A stretch of DNA of 64,000 nt from Streptomyces sp. CG4 (lineage in GTDB: Bacteria; Actinomycetota; Actinomycetes; Streptomycetales; Streptomycetaceae). The translations under genes and the position numbers were made by a program. Positions 50,599-59,500 of the stretch are shown piece by piece. The stretch covers positions 4,402,001 through 4,466,000 of the forward strand of contig NZ_CP163525.1 of the NCBI RefSeq assembly GCF_041080655.1. Direction: 5' to 3'. Position 1 is the stretch's first letter, and every line of letters begins with the position of its first letter. Under the pieces are notes generated by a model. That model was not told where the DNA came from and made no database searches. It was given only the letters and a program-made list of their open reading frames with translations.

Positions 50599-51431
50599 GC
50601 GACGGGGGTCCTTTCGAGGAGCGGTGCGGGGCTGCCCCCGGTGCTGAAGTGGGCGCGGGCGAGCCGGCGTACGTCGTTGTCGGGGAGGCCGGGGTTGAGC
50701 AGGGACTGGCCGACGATGTACTTGCTGAGGGAGACGGGCCGGGCACCCAGGCCCAGCAGGAGGCGGTCGGCGGGGGCGGGCCGGGCGCCGCCCTTGGTCT
50801 CCACCAGGACCTGCCCCGGGTCGAGGCCGGTGCTGCGGTCCCCGTGCCGGCAGACGAGGCCGACGTCGAGGGTGACGCGCGTGCCGTGGTCCAGGTCGGC
50901 GAGGGCCGCGCGGACATAGCGGATCTCCGCGGCGGGGGACAGTGCCGCGGTGGTGACGGGGATGTCCGCCCGGCGCAGCACCTCGTCGACGAACTCTGCG
51001 CCGGAGCCGTCGAGTCGGCCGTAGTCCTCGGCAGGGGTGCTGAGCGCGTGTTTGACGGTGGCGCCGCGGCCGTCCTTCGTCTTCACCTCCACCCGGCACA
51101 GCCCGTCCTCCGCGTACAGGCGGGTGCGGACCTTCCAGCGCCGGCGGCGCCGCTGCACATGGGCGCGCCAGGCGCCGAGCCGCTCGGTGTCGAAATAGGT
51201 GCTGAGGTAGCTCGTCGTACGGCGGCCGGCCAGGTCGAGGACCCGGTGGCTGTCGGCGAGCCGGTCCACGAGGAGGCGGGCGAGGTCGAGCGGGACCAGG
51301 TACTTGCGGTCGGTGCGGTGCTGCAGCGCGGCCGCCGCGTCGACCTCGGCGAGCGTGGCACCGCGCAGCGCGGACAGGCCGAGGTCGGGCACGAAGCCGA
51401 GGTCGGGCACGAAGGAAGCGGGAGCCGTCAT
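50595..51431 (-). CDS. VTC-domain polyphosphate polymerase-like protein
   Basis: 278 aa. The tunnel-fold VTC domain is recognisable by ALQHRTDRKYLVPLD, SYLSTYFDTERLGAW, RRRRRWKVRTRLYAEDG, VEVKTKDGRG and VLVETKGG. These are the basic and acidic residues that bind triphosphate, ATP and metal in polyphosphate polymerases. It starts at 51431, overlapping the DUF4956 stop, and ends overlapping the PAP2 start. Polyphosphate synthesis is inferred from the family. Confidence 0.87.
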   Translation of the reverse strand: MTAPASFVPDLGFVPDLGLSALRGATLAEVDAAAALQHRTDRKYLVPLDLARLLVDRLADSHRVLDLAGRRTTSYLSTYFDTERLGAWRAHVQRRRRRWKVRTRLYAEDGLCRVEVKTKDGRGATVKHALSTPAEDYGRLDGSGAEFVDEVLRRADIPVTTAALSPAAEIRYVRAALADLDHGTRVTLDVGLVCRHGDRSTGLDPGQVLVETKGGARPAPADRLLLGLGARPVSLSKYIVGQSLLNPGLPDNDVRRLARAHFSTGGSPAPLLERTPVA

Positions 51432-52090
51432 ACGACGGTCACCTGCTCGCGCGGCTCCGTGTCCTGGGCGACGGACTCGGCGACGGACTCGCCCGGTACG
51501 GCGGGGTAGCGGGCGGACACCCGGGTGGTCTCGCGGACGTAGTCGACCTCGTCGACCTCGACCGACAGCGGCGCGCGGCCGAAGCGGAAGGCGACGTCCC
51601 GGGCGATCAGGGAGGGGTCGTCGTAGACGCGGTCCAGGGTCAGCCGCACCGTGCGGGTGGGCGGCTGGTCGCCGCGCGGATCGTCCACCAGCAGGACCGC
51701 GACCAGCACCACCGCGTCCACCGCGATGACGAGCCAGCCGGCGCGCTGCGGAAGTCCGGTGCACAGGGCGATGACCAGGGTCACGAAGGTGTAGGCGACG
51801 TCGCGCAGGGTGAAGGCCGCACTGCGCAGCCGGACCAGGGACAGGATGCCGAACAGCCCGAAGCCGACCCCGGCGGAGAACTTGCCCGCGCTGATCGTGC
51901 TCATCGCCGCGAACAGACCGACGTTGAGGGTGACCAGGACCAGCGGCATCGCCGGTGCGCTGGGACGGCGCCGGTAGAGCAGGCCGACGAGGATCAGCAG
52001 GGCGACGATGTCGAGGCCGCCGCGTGTGCCGAGGTCGCCGGGGGCGATGTGGTGGGTGATGCCCTTGGCGGCGAGCACCAGTGCGTGCAT
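51428..52090 (-). CDS. DUF4956 membrane protein
   Basis: 220 aa with about four membrane segments between residues 25 and 135 (LDIVALLILVGLLYRR, MPLVLVTLNVGLFAAM, VAYTFVTLVIALCTGLP, WLVIAVDAVVLVAVLLV) and a soluble C-terminal domain. The GFGLFGILSLVRLRS stretch is the DUF4956 hallmark. DUF4956 genes commonly accompany VTC-domain genes, probably as the membrane partner. The ATG at 52090 is used; upstream codons are not hydrophobic. First gene of the operon, divergent from an OmpR-type regulator 151 bp away. Confidence 0.87.
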   Translation of the reverse strand: MHALVLAAKGITHHIAPGDLGTRGGLDIVALLILVGLLYRRRPSAPAMPLVLVTLNVGLFAAMSTISAGKFSAGVGFGLFGILSLVRLRSAAFTLRDVAYTFVTLVIALCTGLPQRAGWLVIAVDAVVLVAVLLVDDPRGDQPPTRTVRLTLDRVYDDPSLIARDVAFRFGRAPLSVEVDEVDYVRETTRVSARYPAVPGESVAESVAQDTEPREQVTVV

Positions 52091-52153
52091 GGTTGTCCCT
52101 TCCGCCCCGGCGCACAGGACGGCGGACCGGTCGCGGCCCGCGGTGCGCCGCGA

Positions 52154-52194
52154 CGTGAAGGACGGTAGGGATGTCACATGAAGAGACCATGAAG
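52154..52194. promoter_or_regulatory. Direct-repeat operator for OmpR-type regulator
   Basis: CATGAAG occurs at 52177 and 52188, an exact 11-bp spacing, with a related CGTGAAG at 52154 (23 bp earlier, about two turns). Eleven-bp direct repeats are typical of OmpR/PhoB-family sites. It lies between the DUF4956-VTC-PAP2 operon and the regulator gene. Confidence 0.55.
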
Positions 52195-52229
52195 CCTTCC
52201 CCGTGCCCGGGACCGGCGCGGCGGGCCGT

Positions 52230-52235
52230 TAGCCT
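52230..52235 (+). promoter_or_regulatory. -10 element of leaderless regulator gene
   Basis: TAGCCT, 6 nt before the ATG at 52242, with no ribosome site. Confidence 0.5.
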
Positions 52236-52241
52236 GCCGCC

Positions 52242-52913
52242 ATGCACTACCTGGTCGTCGACGACGAGACCCGCCTCACCGACCTCGTCGTCCGCTACCT
52301 CACCGAGTCCGGACACACCGCCGAGGGCCGCTACGACGGCCCCTCCGGGCTGGCCGCCGCCCGTGACCCCCGCCTGGACGGGATCGTCCTGGACGTGATG
52401 CTGCCCGGCATGGACGGCGTCGAGGTGTGCCGGACGCTGCGCGGCGAGGGCATCGACGTGCCGGTGATCCTGCTCACCGCGCGCGGCGCGATCAGCGAAC
52501 GGGTCGCGGGGCTCGACGCCGGCGCCGACGACTACGTGCTCAAGCCGTTCGCGCTGGAGGAACTGCTGGCCCGGCTGCGGGCGATGTCCCGGCGCCGCCC
52601 CGACTCCTGCGACCGGCTGCGGGTCGGCGACCTCGTCCTCGACCCCGGGCAGCAGCGCGCCTGGCGGGCGGACACCGAAATCGGCCTGTCCCGGCGGGAG
52701 TTCGCGGTGCTGCGGGTGCTGATGGAGCACGCCGGCCGGGTGGTGACCCGGCTGCAGCTGCTCGACGAGGTCTGGGACGGCGAGACCGACCTGCGCAGCA
52801 ACGCCATCGACGTCCACGTCTCCAAGGTGCGCGCGAAGGTCGACCGCGCCTTCGGCCGTACGACGATCACGACCCTGCGCGGACGCGGCTACCGGCTGGA
52901 GACCGCCCCGTGA
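52242..52913 (+). CDS. OmpR-family response regulator
   Basis: 223 aa. The receiver has YLVVDDETRLTDLV, phosphoacceptor Asp in GIVLDVMLPGMDG, Thr in ILLTARG and Lys in YVLKPFALEELLARL. The winged-helix output domain (about 125-220) has LSRREFAVLRVLMEHAGRVV, then NAIDVHVSKVRAKVDR and TLRGRGYRL. Its stop overlaps the kinase GTG. Eleven-bp direct repeats just upstream suggest control of both itself and the divergent VTC operon. Confidence 0.95.
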   Translation: MHYLVVDDETRLTDLVVRYLTESGHTAEGRYDGPSGLAAARDPRLDGIVLDVMLPGMDGVEVCRTLRGEGIDVPVILLTARGAISERVAGLDAGADDYVLKPFALEELLARLRAMSRRRPDSCDRLRVGDLVLDPGQQRAWRADTEIGLSRREFAVLRVLMEHAGRVVTRLQLLDEVWDGETDLRSNAIDVHVSKVRAKVDRAFGRTTITTLRGRGYRLETAP

Positions 52914-54283
52914 CCCTGCCCGGCGGGCTTCGGCCCTGGTTCGGGCGGCTGCCCGTCGTCACACGGCTCGTGCTGGCCGTCGCCGTCACCATGTCGCTCG
53001 TGCTGACCGGAACGGCCTGGCTGGTGTACTGGCGCGTCCAGACCGCCCTGGACCGGCAGCTCCACGACGACCTCGCCGCCTACCGGCACAGCCTCGACCG
53101 GGCCCTGCGCGCCGGTACCGCGCTGCCGCCGGGCCCCAGCGGCAGCCTCTACCAGATCCTCGACACCCACGGCCGGGACCTGGCCTCCAGCGCCGCCGTC
53201 GGCCACCGGCCCCTGCTCACTCCCGCCGAAGTCGACGCGGCCGTCCACGGGCACCTGGTGCGCCGTGACGTCGGCTCCCTGCTGCCGATCACTCCCGACA
53301 CACTGCGCCTGCAGGCCGAGCGCGTCAGGGCGGGCGGGGCGACCCGCGTCCTCGTCGCCGCCGTCCGGCGCGGGCACCGCGACGAGGCGCTGCGCGAACT
53401 CCTCGCCCAGCTCGCCCTCGCCTCCGGACTGACCCTGATCGCCGCCTCGTACGTCGGCTACCGCACGGCCCGCGCCGCGCTGCGCCCGGTCGAGCGCTAC
53501 CGCACCGCGGCGGCCACCCTCGCCGACGGCGCGCAGAACCTGCGGCTGGACGTGCCCGCCGACCGCGACGACGAGATCACCCGCCTCGGCCACACCCTGA
53601 ACCGCATGCTGGACCGCCTCGCGGCGTCCGCCGCCCGCGAGCGCCGGTTCGTCGCCGACGCCAGCCACGAACTGCGCACCCCGCTGTCCCTGCTGCGGGC
53701 CGAGGTCGACCTCGCGCTGCACCGCCCCCGCTCGGCCGGGGAGCTCAACCAGACCCTGCGCTCGGTCGACGCCGAGGTGCAGCGCCTGATCGGCCTCTCC
53801 AACGCCCTGCTGAACCTGGAGGAACTCGGCAGCGCCGACCACCTCACCCGGACGCCCGGAGCACTGGCCGACCTGGTCGGGACCGCCGTGGCCCCCCATC
53901 TGCGCCGCGCCGAACGCGCCGGACGCGACCTGCTGACCGACGCGGCGGACACGACCGTGGACGTCGACACCCGCTGGCTGGTGCCCGCCATCGGCAACCT
54001 CGTCGGCAACGCCCTGCGGCACGGACACGGGACCGTCCGCGTCACGGCCACCGTCCACGAAAGCCGGCTGCGGCTGGCCGTCACGGACGAGGGCCCCGGT
54101 TTCCCGCCCGAGTTCCTGCCCCGCGCCTTCGACCGGTTCGCCCGGGCGGAGGCGAGCCGCACGAGCGAGGGCTCCGGCCTGGGGCTGGCCTTCGTCCAGG
54201 CGGTGGCCACGGCACACGGTGGTACGGCCCGCGCGGAGAATGCCGGCGGCGGGGCGACGGTCACCATCGAAATGCCGTGTTGA
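52910..54283 (+). CDS. Two-component sensor histidine kinase
   Basis: 457 aa. Two membrane segments (about 18-42 and 158-180) bracket an extracytoplasmic sensor of about 115 residues, then come HAMP, HisKA with FVADASHELRTPLSLLRAE (phosphoacceptor His) and HATPase (NLVGNALRHGHG, DEGPGFPPEF, GSGLGLAFVQAV). The GTG start overlaps the response-regulator stop. The signal is unknown; linkage to a polyphosphate-type operon hints at phosphate, metal or envelope stress. Confidence 0.93.
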   Translation: MTLPGGLRPWFGRLPVVTRLVLAVAVTMSLVLTGTAWLVYWRVQTALDRQLHDDLAAYRHSLDRALRAGTALPPGPSGSLYQILDTHGRDLASSAAVGHRPLLTPAEVDAAVHGHLVRRDVGSLLPITPDTLRLQAERVRAGGATRVLVAAVRRGHRDEALRELLAQLALASGLTLIAASYVGYRTARAALRPVERYRTAAATLADGAQNLRLDVPADRDDEITRLGHTLNRMLDRLAASAARERRFVADASHELRTPLSLLRAEVDLALHRPRSAGELNQTLRSVDAEVQRLIGLSNALLNLEELGSADHLTRTPGALADLVGTAVAPHLRRAERAGRDLLTDAADTTVDVDTRWLVPAIGNLVGNALRHGHGTVRVTATVHESRLRLAVTDEGPGFPPEFLPRAFDRFARAEASRTSEGSGLGLAFVQAVATAHGGTARAENAGGGATVTIEMPC

Positions 54284-54298
54284 TCAGCACCGTTGTGG

Positions 54299-54344
54299 CC
54301 CGGGCGGGTCGGTCGGCGAGGGAAGGAGGACCGACCCGCCCGGG
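54299..54344. terminator. Bidirectional terminator
   Basis: Perfect 16-bp stem CCCGGGCGGGTCGGTC / GACCGACCCGCCCGGG with a 14-nt loop, between the convergent kinase and lysA-like genes. Confidence 0.93.
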
Positions 54345-54380
54345 GGTCTCAAGGGGCTGCGGTGCACAGACCGCCCGGGG

Positions 54381-55715
54381 TCACAGGCCCACGTCCCGGC
54401 TGCGGATGTCCTCCAGGGACTCGCGGCGGACCAGCAGCCGGGCGAGGCCGTCGCGTACGGCGACCACGGGCGGGCGGCCGACCAGGTTGTAGCCCGAGGC
54501 CATGGACAGGTGGTAGGCGCCGGCCACCGGGACGGCGAGCAGGTCGCCGGGCCGGGTGTCGGCGGGCAGTGCCACGTCGGTGGCCAGGACGTCGCCGGCC
54601 TCGCAGTGCCGGCCGACCACCGTGACCCGGGCGCGGTCCGCCGTGCTGTGCCGGCCGATCAGCCGCGGCGCGTACCGGACGCCGTACAGGGCCGGGCGCG
54701 GGTTGTCGCTCATGCCGCCGTCGACGGCCACGAAGACGTGGTCGCCGGTGTGCTTCACGGACAGGACGCGGTACACGGCGATCCCCGCCGGGCCCGCGAT
54801 CGCCCGGCCCGGCTCGATGATCAGGCGGGGCACGGGAAGCCCGGCCGCGGCGCAGGCGTCGGCGAGTTCCGCGCGGACCCTGCGGGCCAGCGCCGTCAGG
54901 TCCAGCGCCTCCTCGCCGGGGCGGTAGGCGATGCCGTGACCGCCGCCGAGGTCCAGCTCGGGCAGCACCAGTTGGTGCTGCTCGTACAGCCTGCTCATCA
55001 GGCCCACCATCCGTCGTACGGCGACGAGGTACGGCTTGACGCTGGTGATCTGCGAGCCCAAGTGGCAGTGCAGACCGGTGAGTTCGAGCTGCGGCTGGTC
55101 GAGGATCCGGGTGATGGCGTGCTGGGCGTACCCGTCGGAGATGCTGAGGCCGAACTTCTGGTCGTCGGTGCCGGTGCGGATCTTCTCGTGGCCGCCGGCA
55201 CTGATCCCGGGCACCACCCGGACCATGACCTTCTGGTGGCCGTCGGGTCCGACGGCGGCGGCCAGCCGCGCGATCTCGGCCGGACTGTCGATGACGATGC
55301 GTCCGACGCCGAGGCGCAGCGCGGTGTCCAGGTCGCGCGGGGACTTGGCGTTGCCGTGCAGCACGATCCGTTCGGCCGGGAACCCGGTGGTGACGGCGAG
55401 TTCGAGCTCACCGGCGGAGCACACGTCCAGGCCGAGGCCCTCCTCGTCCATCCAGTGGGCCATGGCCCGGCACAGGAACGCCTTGGCCGCGTACAGGACT
55501 TCGGCGTCGGGGAAGGCGTCCAGGTAGGTACGGCAGCGGTCGCGGACCTCGGCCTCGTCCAGGACGTAGACGGGGGTGCCGAAGCGGTCGGCGACCTCCG
55601 CGAGCGGTACGCCGCCCACGGTGAGGTCGCCGTGCGGCGGTTCGAGGGTCGACGCGGGCCACACCGACAGCTCGGCGGCTCCGGGGAGGACGGTGGGTTC
55701 GTGAACCGTGGTCAT
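54381..55715 (-). CDS. lysA: Diaminopimelate decarboxylase (LysA family)
   Basis: 444 aa fold-III PLP decarboxylase converting meso-diaminopimelate to lysine. The PLP lysine is Lys78 in YAAKAFLC. Other motifs are HGNAKSPRDL, GLHCHLGSQI, ELDLGGGHGIAYRPG, IEPGRAIAGPAG, VDGGMSDNPRPALYG and GRHCEAGDVLA. All active-site blocks are intact. Streptomyces usually has its main lysA elsewhere near thrA/hom, so this may be a second copy or a paralogue acting on a related amino acid. The ATG at 55715 lies 14 nt after a small SAV_915-like gene, indicating one operon. Confidence 0.9.
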   Translation of the reverse strand: MTTVHEPTVLPGAAELSVWPASTLEPPHGDLTVGGVPLAEVADRFGTPVYVLDEAEVRDRCRTYLDAFPDAEVLYAAKAFLCRAMAHWMDEEGLGLDVCSAGELELAVTTGFPAERIVLHGNAKSPRDLDTALRLGVGRIVIDSPAEIARLAAAVGPDGHQKVMVRVVPGISAGGHEKIRTGTDDQKFGLSISDGYAQHAITRILDQPQLELTGLHCHLGSQITSVKPYLVAVRRMVGLMSRLYEQHQLVLPELDLGGGHGIAYRPGEEALDLTALARRVRAELADACAAAGLPVPRLIIEPGRAIAGPAGIAVYRVLSVKHTGDHVFVAVDGGMSDNPRPALYGVRYAPRLIGRHSTADRARVTVVGRHCEAGDVLATDVALPADTRPGDLLAVPVAGAYHLSMASGYNLVGRPPVVAVRDGLARLLVRRESLEDIRSRDVGL

Positions 55716-55729
55716 CTGTGCTGCCCCTC

Positions 55730-56068
55730 TCAGGCGATCCGCAGCGCGGGAATCTCGGACGGGACCGGCGTGACCGGCGCGGGGGCCGGGGCGGTGAACT
55801 GCGGGTCCACCGTGAGAGCGGTGACGCCGAGCGGGGCGGTCAGCGCGCGCAGGGCGGGCTCGGCGAGGCGGATCCAGGCCTGTCCGGCGCCGAGCGTGGT
55901 GGTCAGCCGGCGCTCGGAGGTGAAGCCGACGGCCGTACGGTCGCCGAGCGGCGTGCGGAAGAGCCGGGCCGCACACCCGGAGTGCCCCGGCCGGACCGGG
56001 ACGTACAGCGGTCCGGCCGGGAACGGATCGGAGGGCTCGGGGTCTTCGCCGTAGCGGAGTTCTGCCAT
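55730..56068 (-). CDS. SAV_915-like small protein
   Basis: 112 aa. Blocks GPLYVPVRPGHSGCAARLFR, TPLGDRTAVGFTSERRL and GVTALTVDP look like the SseB-type fold of the SAV_915 family as I recall it; function unknown. The ATG at 56068 is favoured: GGGAGGC lies about 8 nt upstream and the longer frame is Arg/Pro-rich. It precedes lysA by 14 nt. The 274-bp spacer to the divergent stress-protein gene has several TGACG/CTGACG motifs near 56182-56230 that I cannot interpret. Confidence 0.7.
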   Translation of the reverse strand: MAELRYGEDPEPSDPFPAGPLYVPVRPGHSGCAARLFRTPLGDRTAVGFTSERRLTTTLGAGQAWIRLAEPALRALTAPLGVTALTVDPQFTAPAPAPVTPVPSEIPALRIA

Positions 56069-56342
56069 GGGGTGCCTCCCGAAAGGCAGCGCGGGTGGGA
56101 TCTGGGGCCCCGGACGCGGGGAGGCGGACCGGGGCTCGGTCCCGACGTTATGCCCGGTGTCCGGGGGTACCGGGCGACCCCTGACGTGACGCTGACGCCG
56201 ACCCGGACGACCTTGACGGCACGCTGACACTGCTGGTGGGAGTGGCTGGAAAGGGCCGTCAGAAGGGTGTCAGAAACGGGCGTTCGGGCTGTTCGGGAAC
56301 GGCGCGGCGCGGTCTCATGGAAGGGATTCCAAGGAGGAGCCG

Positions 56343-56909
56343 ATGTCCGAGTACCGCCCGCCTGCGACCGCCCGGGTCGTGGTGGGAGTGAGCGGCTCAC
56401 TGGGCGGCGCGACCGCCCTGAGCCGGGCCGCCGTCGAGGCCAGGCGCCGCGGAGCGGAGCTGTGGCCGGTGCTGGCGTGGGAGCCGCCGGAGGGCGATCT
56501 CACCGCGCGCAGGTTCCCGGCCGCGACCGCCCTGGCCCCCGAGTGGGAGCGGCTGGCGCGTGAGCGCCTCGTCGAGGCGCTCAGCGAGGTGTTCGGCGGC
56601 ACGGACACCGGGCTGCCCGGACAGGCGCTGGTCGTCCGGGGTGCGCCGGGTCCCGCCCTGGTGCGGACCGCGTCCCGCGAGGACGACGTCCTCGTCGTCG
56701 GCGCGGGGCAGCGGGGCCGCCTGCACCGGGCCCTGTGGCCGTCGGTCAGCCGCTACTGCCTCGCCCACGCCACGTGCCCGGTCCTCGCGGTGCCGCCGTC
56801 GCCGTTGCAGGCGGAGCTGGCCTCGGTCCACCGCAGGAACGCCTGGCGGCTGCGGCTGAACTCCGGTCACTTGGAACGGGAGTTGCACATGGTGCCGCCG
56901 GAGTCCTGA
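56343..56909 (+). CDS. Universal stress protein (UspA family)
   Basis: 188 aa. Usp fold: VVVGVSGSLGGATALSRAAV at the start, then a linker and VVRGAPGPALVRTASREDDV. The C-terminal VVGAGQRGRLHRALWPSVSR is the G-x2-G-x9-G(S/T) nucleotide-binding stretch, and CPVLAVPPSP closes the domain. The last 40 residues are an extra Arg/Leu-rich tail. A near-perfect AAGGAGG lies 6 nt before the ATG. It is convergent with kdpD, which itself contains a Usp domain. Confidence 0.88.
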   Translation: MSEYRPPATARVVVGVSGSLGGATALSRAAVEARRRGAELWPVLAWEPPEGDLTARRFPAATALAPEWERLARERLVEALSEVFGGTDTGLPGQALVVRGAPGPALVRTASREDDVLVVGAGQRGRLHRALWPSVSRYCLAHATCPVLAVPPSPLQAELASVHRRNAWRLRLNSGHLERELHMVPPES

Positions 56910-56955
56910 GCGGTTGCCACGCTCACCGGCGCCGGCGGGGTGCCGCTGTGTGTGG

Positions 56956-59499
56956 CTACCCGGCGCCGCCCGACACCACGAGCCCCCCGGGACGCTCGCG
57001 CTCCGGCGCCGTCGGGACCGCGAGCACCATGGTGAGACCCCCGCCCGGCGTGTCCTCGGCGAGCAACGTACCGCCGACCGCCTCGGCGAATCCCCGGGCG
57101 ACGGCGAGGCCGAGCCCGACCCCCACCCCCCGCGGAGCGTCCCCGTAGCGCTGGAACGCTTCGAAGATACGGTCCTTCGCCTCGTCCGGGACGCCCGGAC
57201 CGCGGTCCACGACCCGCACCTCGACACGGTCGCCGAGGGCGCTCGCCGACACCAGGACCGGCTCGCCCGGCGGGCTGTACTTGACGGCGTTCTCCACCAC
57301 GTTGGCCACAGCCCGCTCCAGCAGCCCGCGGTCGACGTACACCATCGGCAGGGTCTCGGGGATGTCCAGCTCCACGCTGTCCTCGGGCACCCCGCCGAGT
57401 GCCATCGGCACGACCTCGTCCAGGTCGGTCTCCCGGATGATCGGGGTGACCGTGCCGGTCTGCAGGCGGGACATGTCGAGCAGGTTGCCGACGAGGTGGT
57501 CGAGCCGGTCGGCGCCCTCCTCGATGGCCTCCAGCAGATCCGCCCGGTCCCGCTGCGACCACTCCACGTCGTCCGAACGCAGCGATGTCACCGCGGCCTT
57601 GATGCCGGCCAGCGGGGTGCGCAGATCGTGGCTGACGGCGGCGAGCAGCGCGGTCCTGATGCGGTTGCCCTCGGCCAGTTCCTTGGCCCGCCCGGCCTCG
57701 CGCCGCAGCCGCTGGCGGTCCAGGACGACGGCGGCCTGCGCGGCGAACGCGGCCAGCACCCGCCGGTCGGCGGCGGGCAGCACCCGCCCGCGCAGGGACA
57801 GCGCCATGTGGTCGCCGACGGGTACGTCGACGTCCGCGTCCTCGGGGATCCGCGCGGGCTCGGGGCCCACGCTGCCGGCGCAGGTCCAGGGCGCCGTCTC
57901 GCCGGTCCGCTCCAGCAGGGCCACCGACTCCATGCCGAAGGTCTCGCGGACCCGTTCCAGCAGCGCCTCCAGGGTCGTCTCCCCGCGCAGGACGTTCCCG
58001 GCGAGGAAGGAGAGGATCTCCGACTCGGCGCGCAGCCGCGCGGCCTGATGGGTACGGCGGGCCGCCAGGTCCACCACCGAGGCCACGGACACCGCGACCC
58101 CGATGAAGATCGCGATGGCGACGATGTTCTTCGGGTCGGCGATGGTCAGGGTGTGGACGGGCGGGGTGAAGTACCAGTTGAGCAGGAGGGAGCCGACGAC
58201 CGCCGAGGCCAGCGCCGGGAAGAGGCCGCCCAGCAGGGCCGCCGCCACCGTCAGCGTCAGGTACAGCAGCATGTCGTTGGCGAGGCCGACGTCCGGGGCG
58301 GCGCTGGTGAGCAGCCAGGTCAGCAGGACGGGCCCGAACACGCCGACGAGCCAGCCCCGGATGACCCGGGAGCGTCCGAGGCGTGTTCCCGGAGTCACCG
58401 GCAGTCCGCGGCCCTTGCCCGCCTCGTCGTGCGTGATGAGGTGCACGTCGAGGTCGGGACCGGAGTCCCGGGCCACCGTCGCACCGACCCCCGGCCCGAA
58501 GACGTACTGCCAGCTGCGGCGGCGGGAGACACCGAGCACGATCTGGGTGGCGTTGACGCCCCGGGCGAAGTCCAGCAGCGCGACCGGTATGTCGTCACCG
58601 ACCACGTGGTGGAAGGTTCCGCCCAGGTCCTCGACCAGCGTGCGCTGGACGGCGAGTTCCTTCGGGGAGGCGGCGGTGAGGCCGTCGCTGCGGGAGATGT
58701 AGACGGCGAGGACCTCGCCGCCGGCGCCCTTCTCGGCCAGCCGCGCGGCACGCCGTATCAGAGTGCGGCCCTCGGGGCCGCCGGTCAGCCCGACCACGAT
58801 CCGCTCCCGCGAACCCCAGATGGTCGACACCCGGTGCTCGCGGCGGTACTCGTTCAGGTACTCGTCGGCCCGGTCGGCCACCCACAGCAGGGCCAGCTCC
58901 CGTAGTGCCGTGAGGTTTCCGGGGCGGAAGTAGTTGGAGAGGGCCGCGTCGACCTTGTCCGGCTTGTAGATGTTGCCGTGCGCCATGCGGCGGCGCAGCG
59001 CCTGCGGGGACATGTCGACCAGCTCGATCTGGTCGGCCCGCCGGACGATCTCGTCCGGGACGGTCTCCTGCTGCCGTACCCCGGTGATCGACTCGACGAC
59101 GTCGCCGAGTGACTCCAGGTGCTGGATGTTGACGGTGGAGATCACGTCGATGCCGGCGGCGAGGAGTTCCTCGATGTCCTGCCAGCGCTTGGTGTTGCGG
59201 GAGCCGGGGATGTTGGTGTGCGGCAGTTCGTCCACGAGCGCCACCTGGGGGCGGCGGGCGAGGACGGCGTCCACGTCCATCTCGGTGAAGACGCTGCCCC
59301 GGTAGGCGAGTTCCTTGCGCGGCACCTGTTCCAGGCCGTGCAGCATCACCTCGGTGCGGGGCCGGCGATGGTGCTCGACGAAGGCGACCACGCAGTCGGT
59401 GCCCCGCTCGATCCGGCGGTGCGCCTCCGCCAGCATCGCGTACGTCTTGCCGACGCCGGGTGCCGCGCCGAGGTAGATCCGGAGTCTGCCGCGTGCCAT
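56956..59499 (-). CDS. kdpD: Osmosensitive potassium-channel sensor histidine kinase KdpD
   Basis: 847 aa. The N-terminal KdpD domain (about 1-210) has Walker-A-like YLGAAPGVGKTYAML and ALVDELPHTNIPGSRN. A Usp domain follows (about 230-355: RIVVGLTGGPEGRTLIRRAA), then a DUF4118 four-helix membrane block (about 385-495), a GAF-like region, HisKA (LLAAVSHDLRTPLAGIKAAV) and HATPase (NVVENAVKYSPPG, DRGPGVPDEAKD, GVGLGLAVARGFAE). It senses low potassium or turgor and phosphorylates KdpE. The start is 1 nt after the kdpE stop. Confidence 0.96.
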   Translation of the reverse strand: MARGRLRIYLGAAPGVGKTYAMLAEAHRRIERGTDCVVAFVEHHRRPRTEVMLHGLEQVPRKELAYRGSVFTEMDVDAVLARRPQVALVDELPHTNIPGSRNTKRWQDIEELLAAGIDVISTVNIQHLESLGDVVESITGVRQQETVPDEIVRRADQIELVDMSPQALRRRMAHGNIYKPDKVDAALSNYFRPGNLTALRELALLWVADRADEYLNEYRREHRVSTIWGSRERIVVGLTGGPEGRTLIRRAARLAEKGAGGEVLAVYISRSDGLTAASPKELAVQRTLVEDLGGTFHHVVGDDIPVALLDFARGVNATQIVLGVSRRRSWQYVFGPGVGATVARDSGPDLDVHLITHDEAGKGRGLPVTPGTRLGRSRVIRGWLVGVFGPVLLTWLLTSAAPDVGLANDMLLYLTLTVAAALLGGLFPALASAVVGSLLLNWYFTPPVHTLTIADPKNIVAIAIFIGVAVSVASVVDLAARRTHQAARLRAESEILSFLAGNVLRGETTLEALLERVRETFGMESVALLERTGETAPWTCAGSVGPEPARIPEDADVDVPVGDHMALSLRGRVLPAADRRVLAAFAAQAAVVLDRQRLRREAGRAKELAEGNRIRTALLAAVSHDLRTPLAGIKAAVTSLRSDDVEWSQRDRADLLEAIEEGADRLDHLVGNLLDMSRLQTGTVTPIIRETDLDEVVPMALGGVPEDSVELDIPETLPMVYVDRGLLERAVANVVENAVKYSPPGEPVLVSASALGDRVEVRVVDRGPGVPDEAKDRIFEAFQRYGDAPRGVGVGLGLAVARGFAEAVGGTLLAEDTPGGGLTMVLAVPTAPERERPGGLVVSGGAG

Positions 59500-59500
59500 G

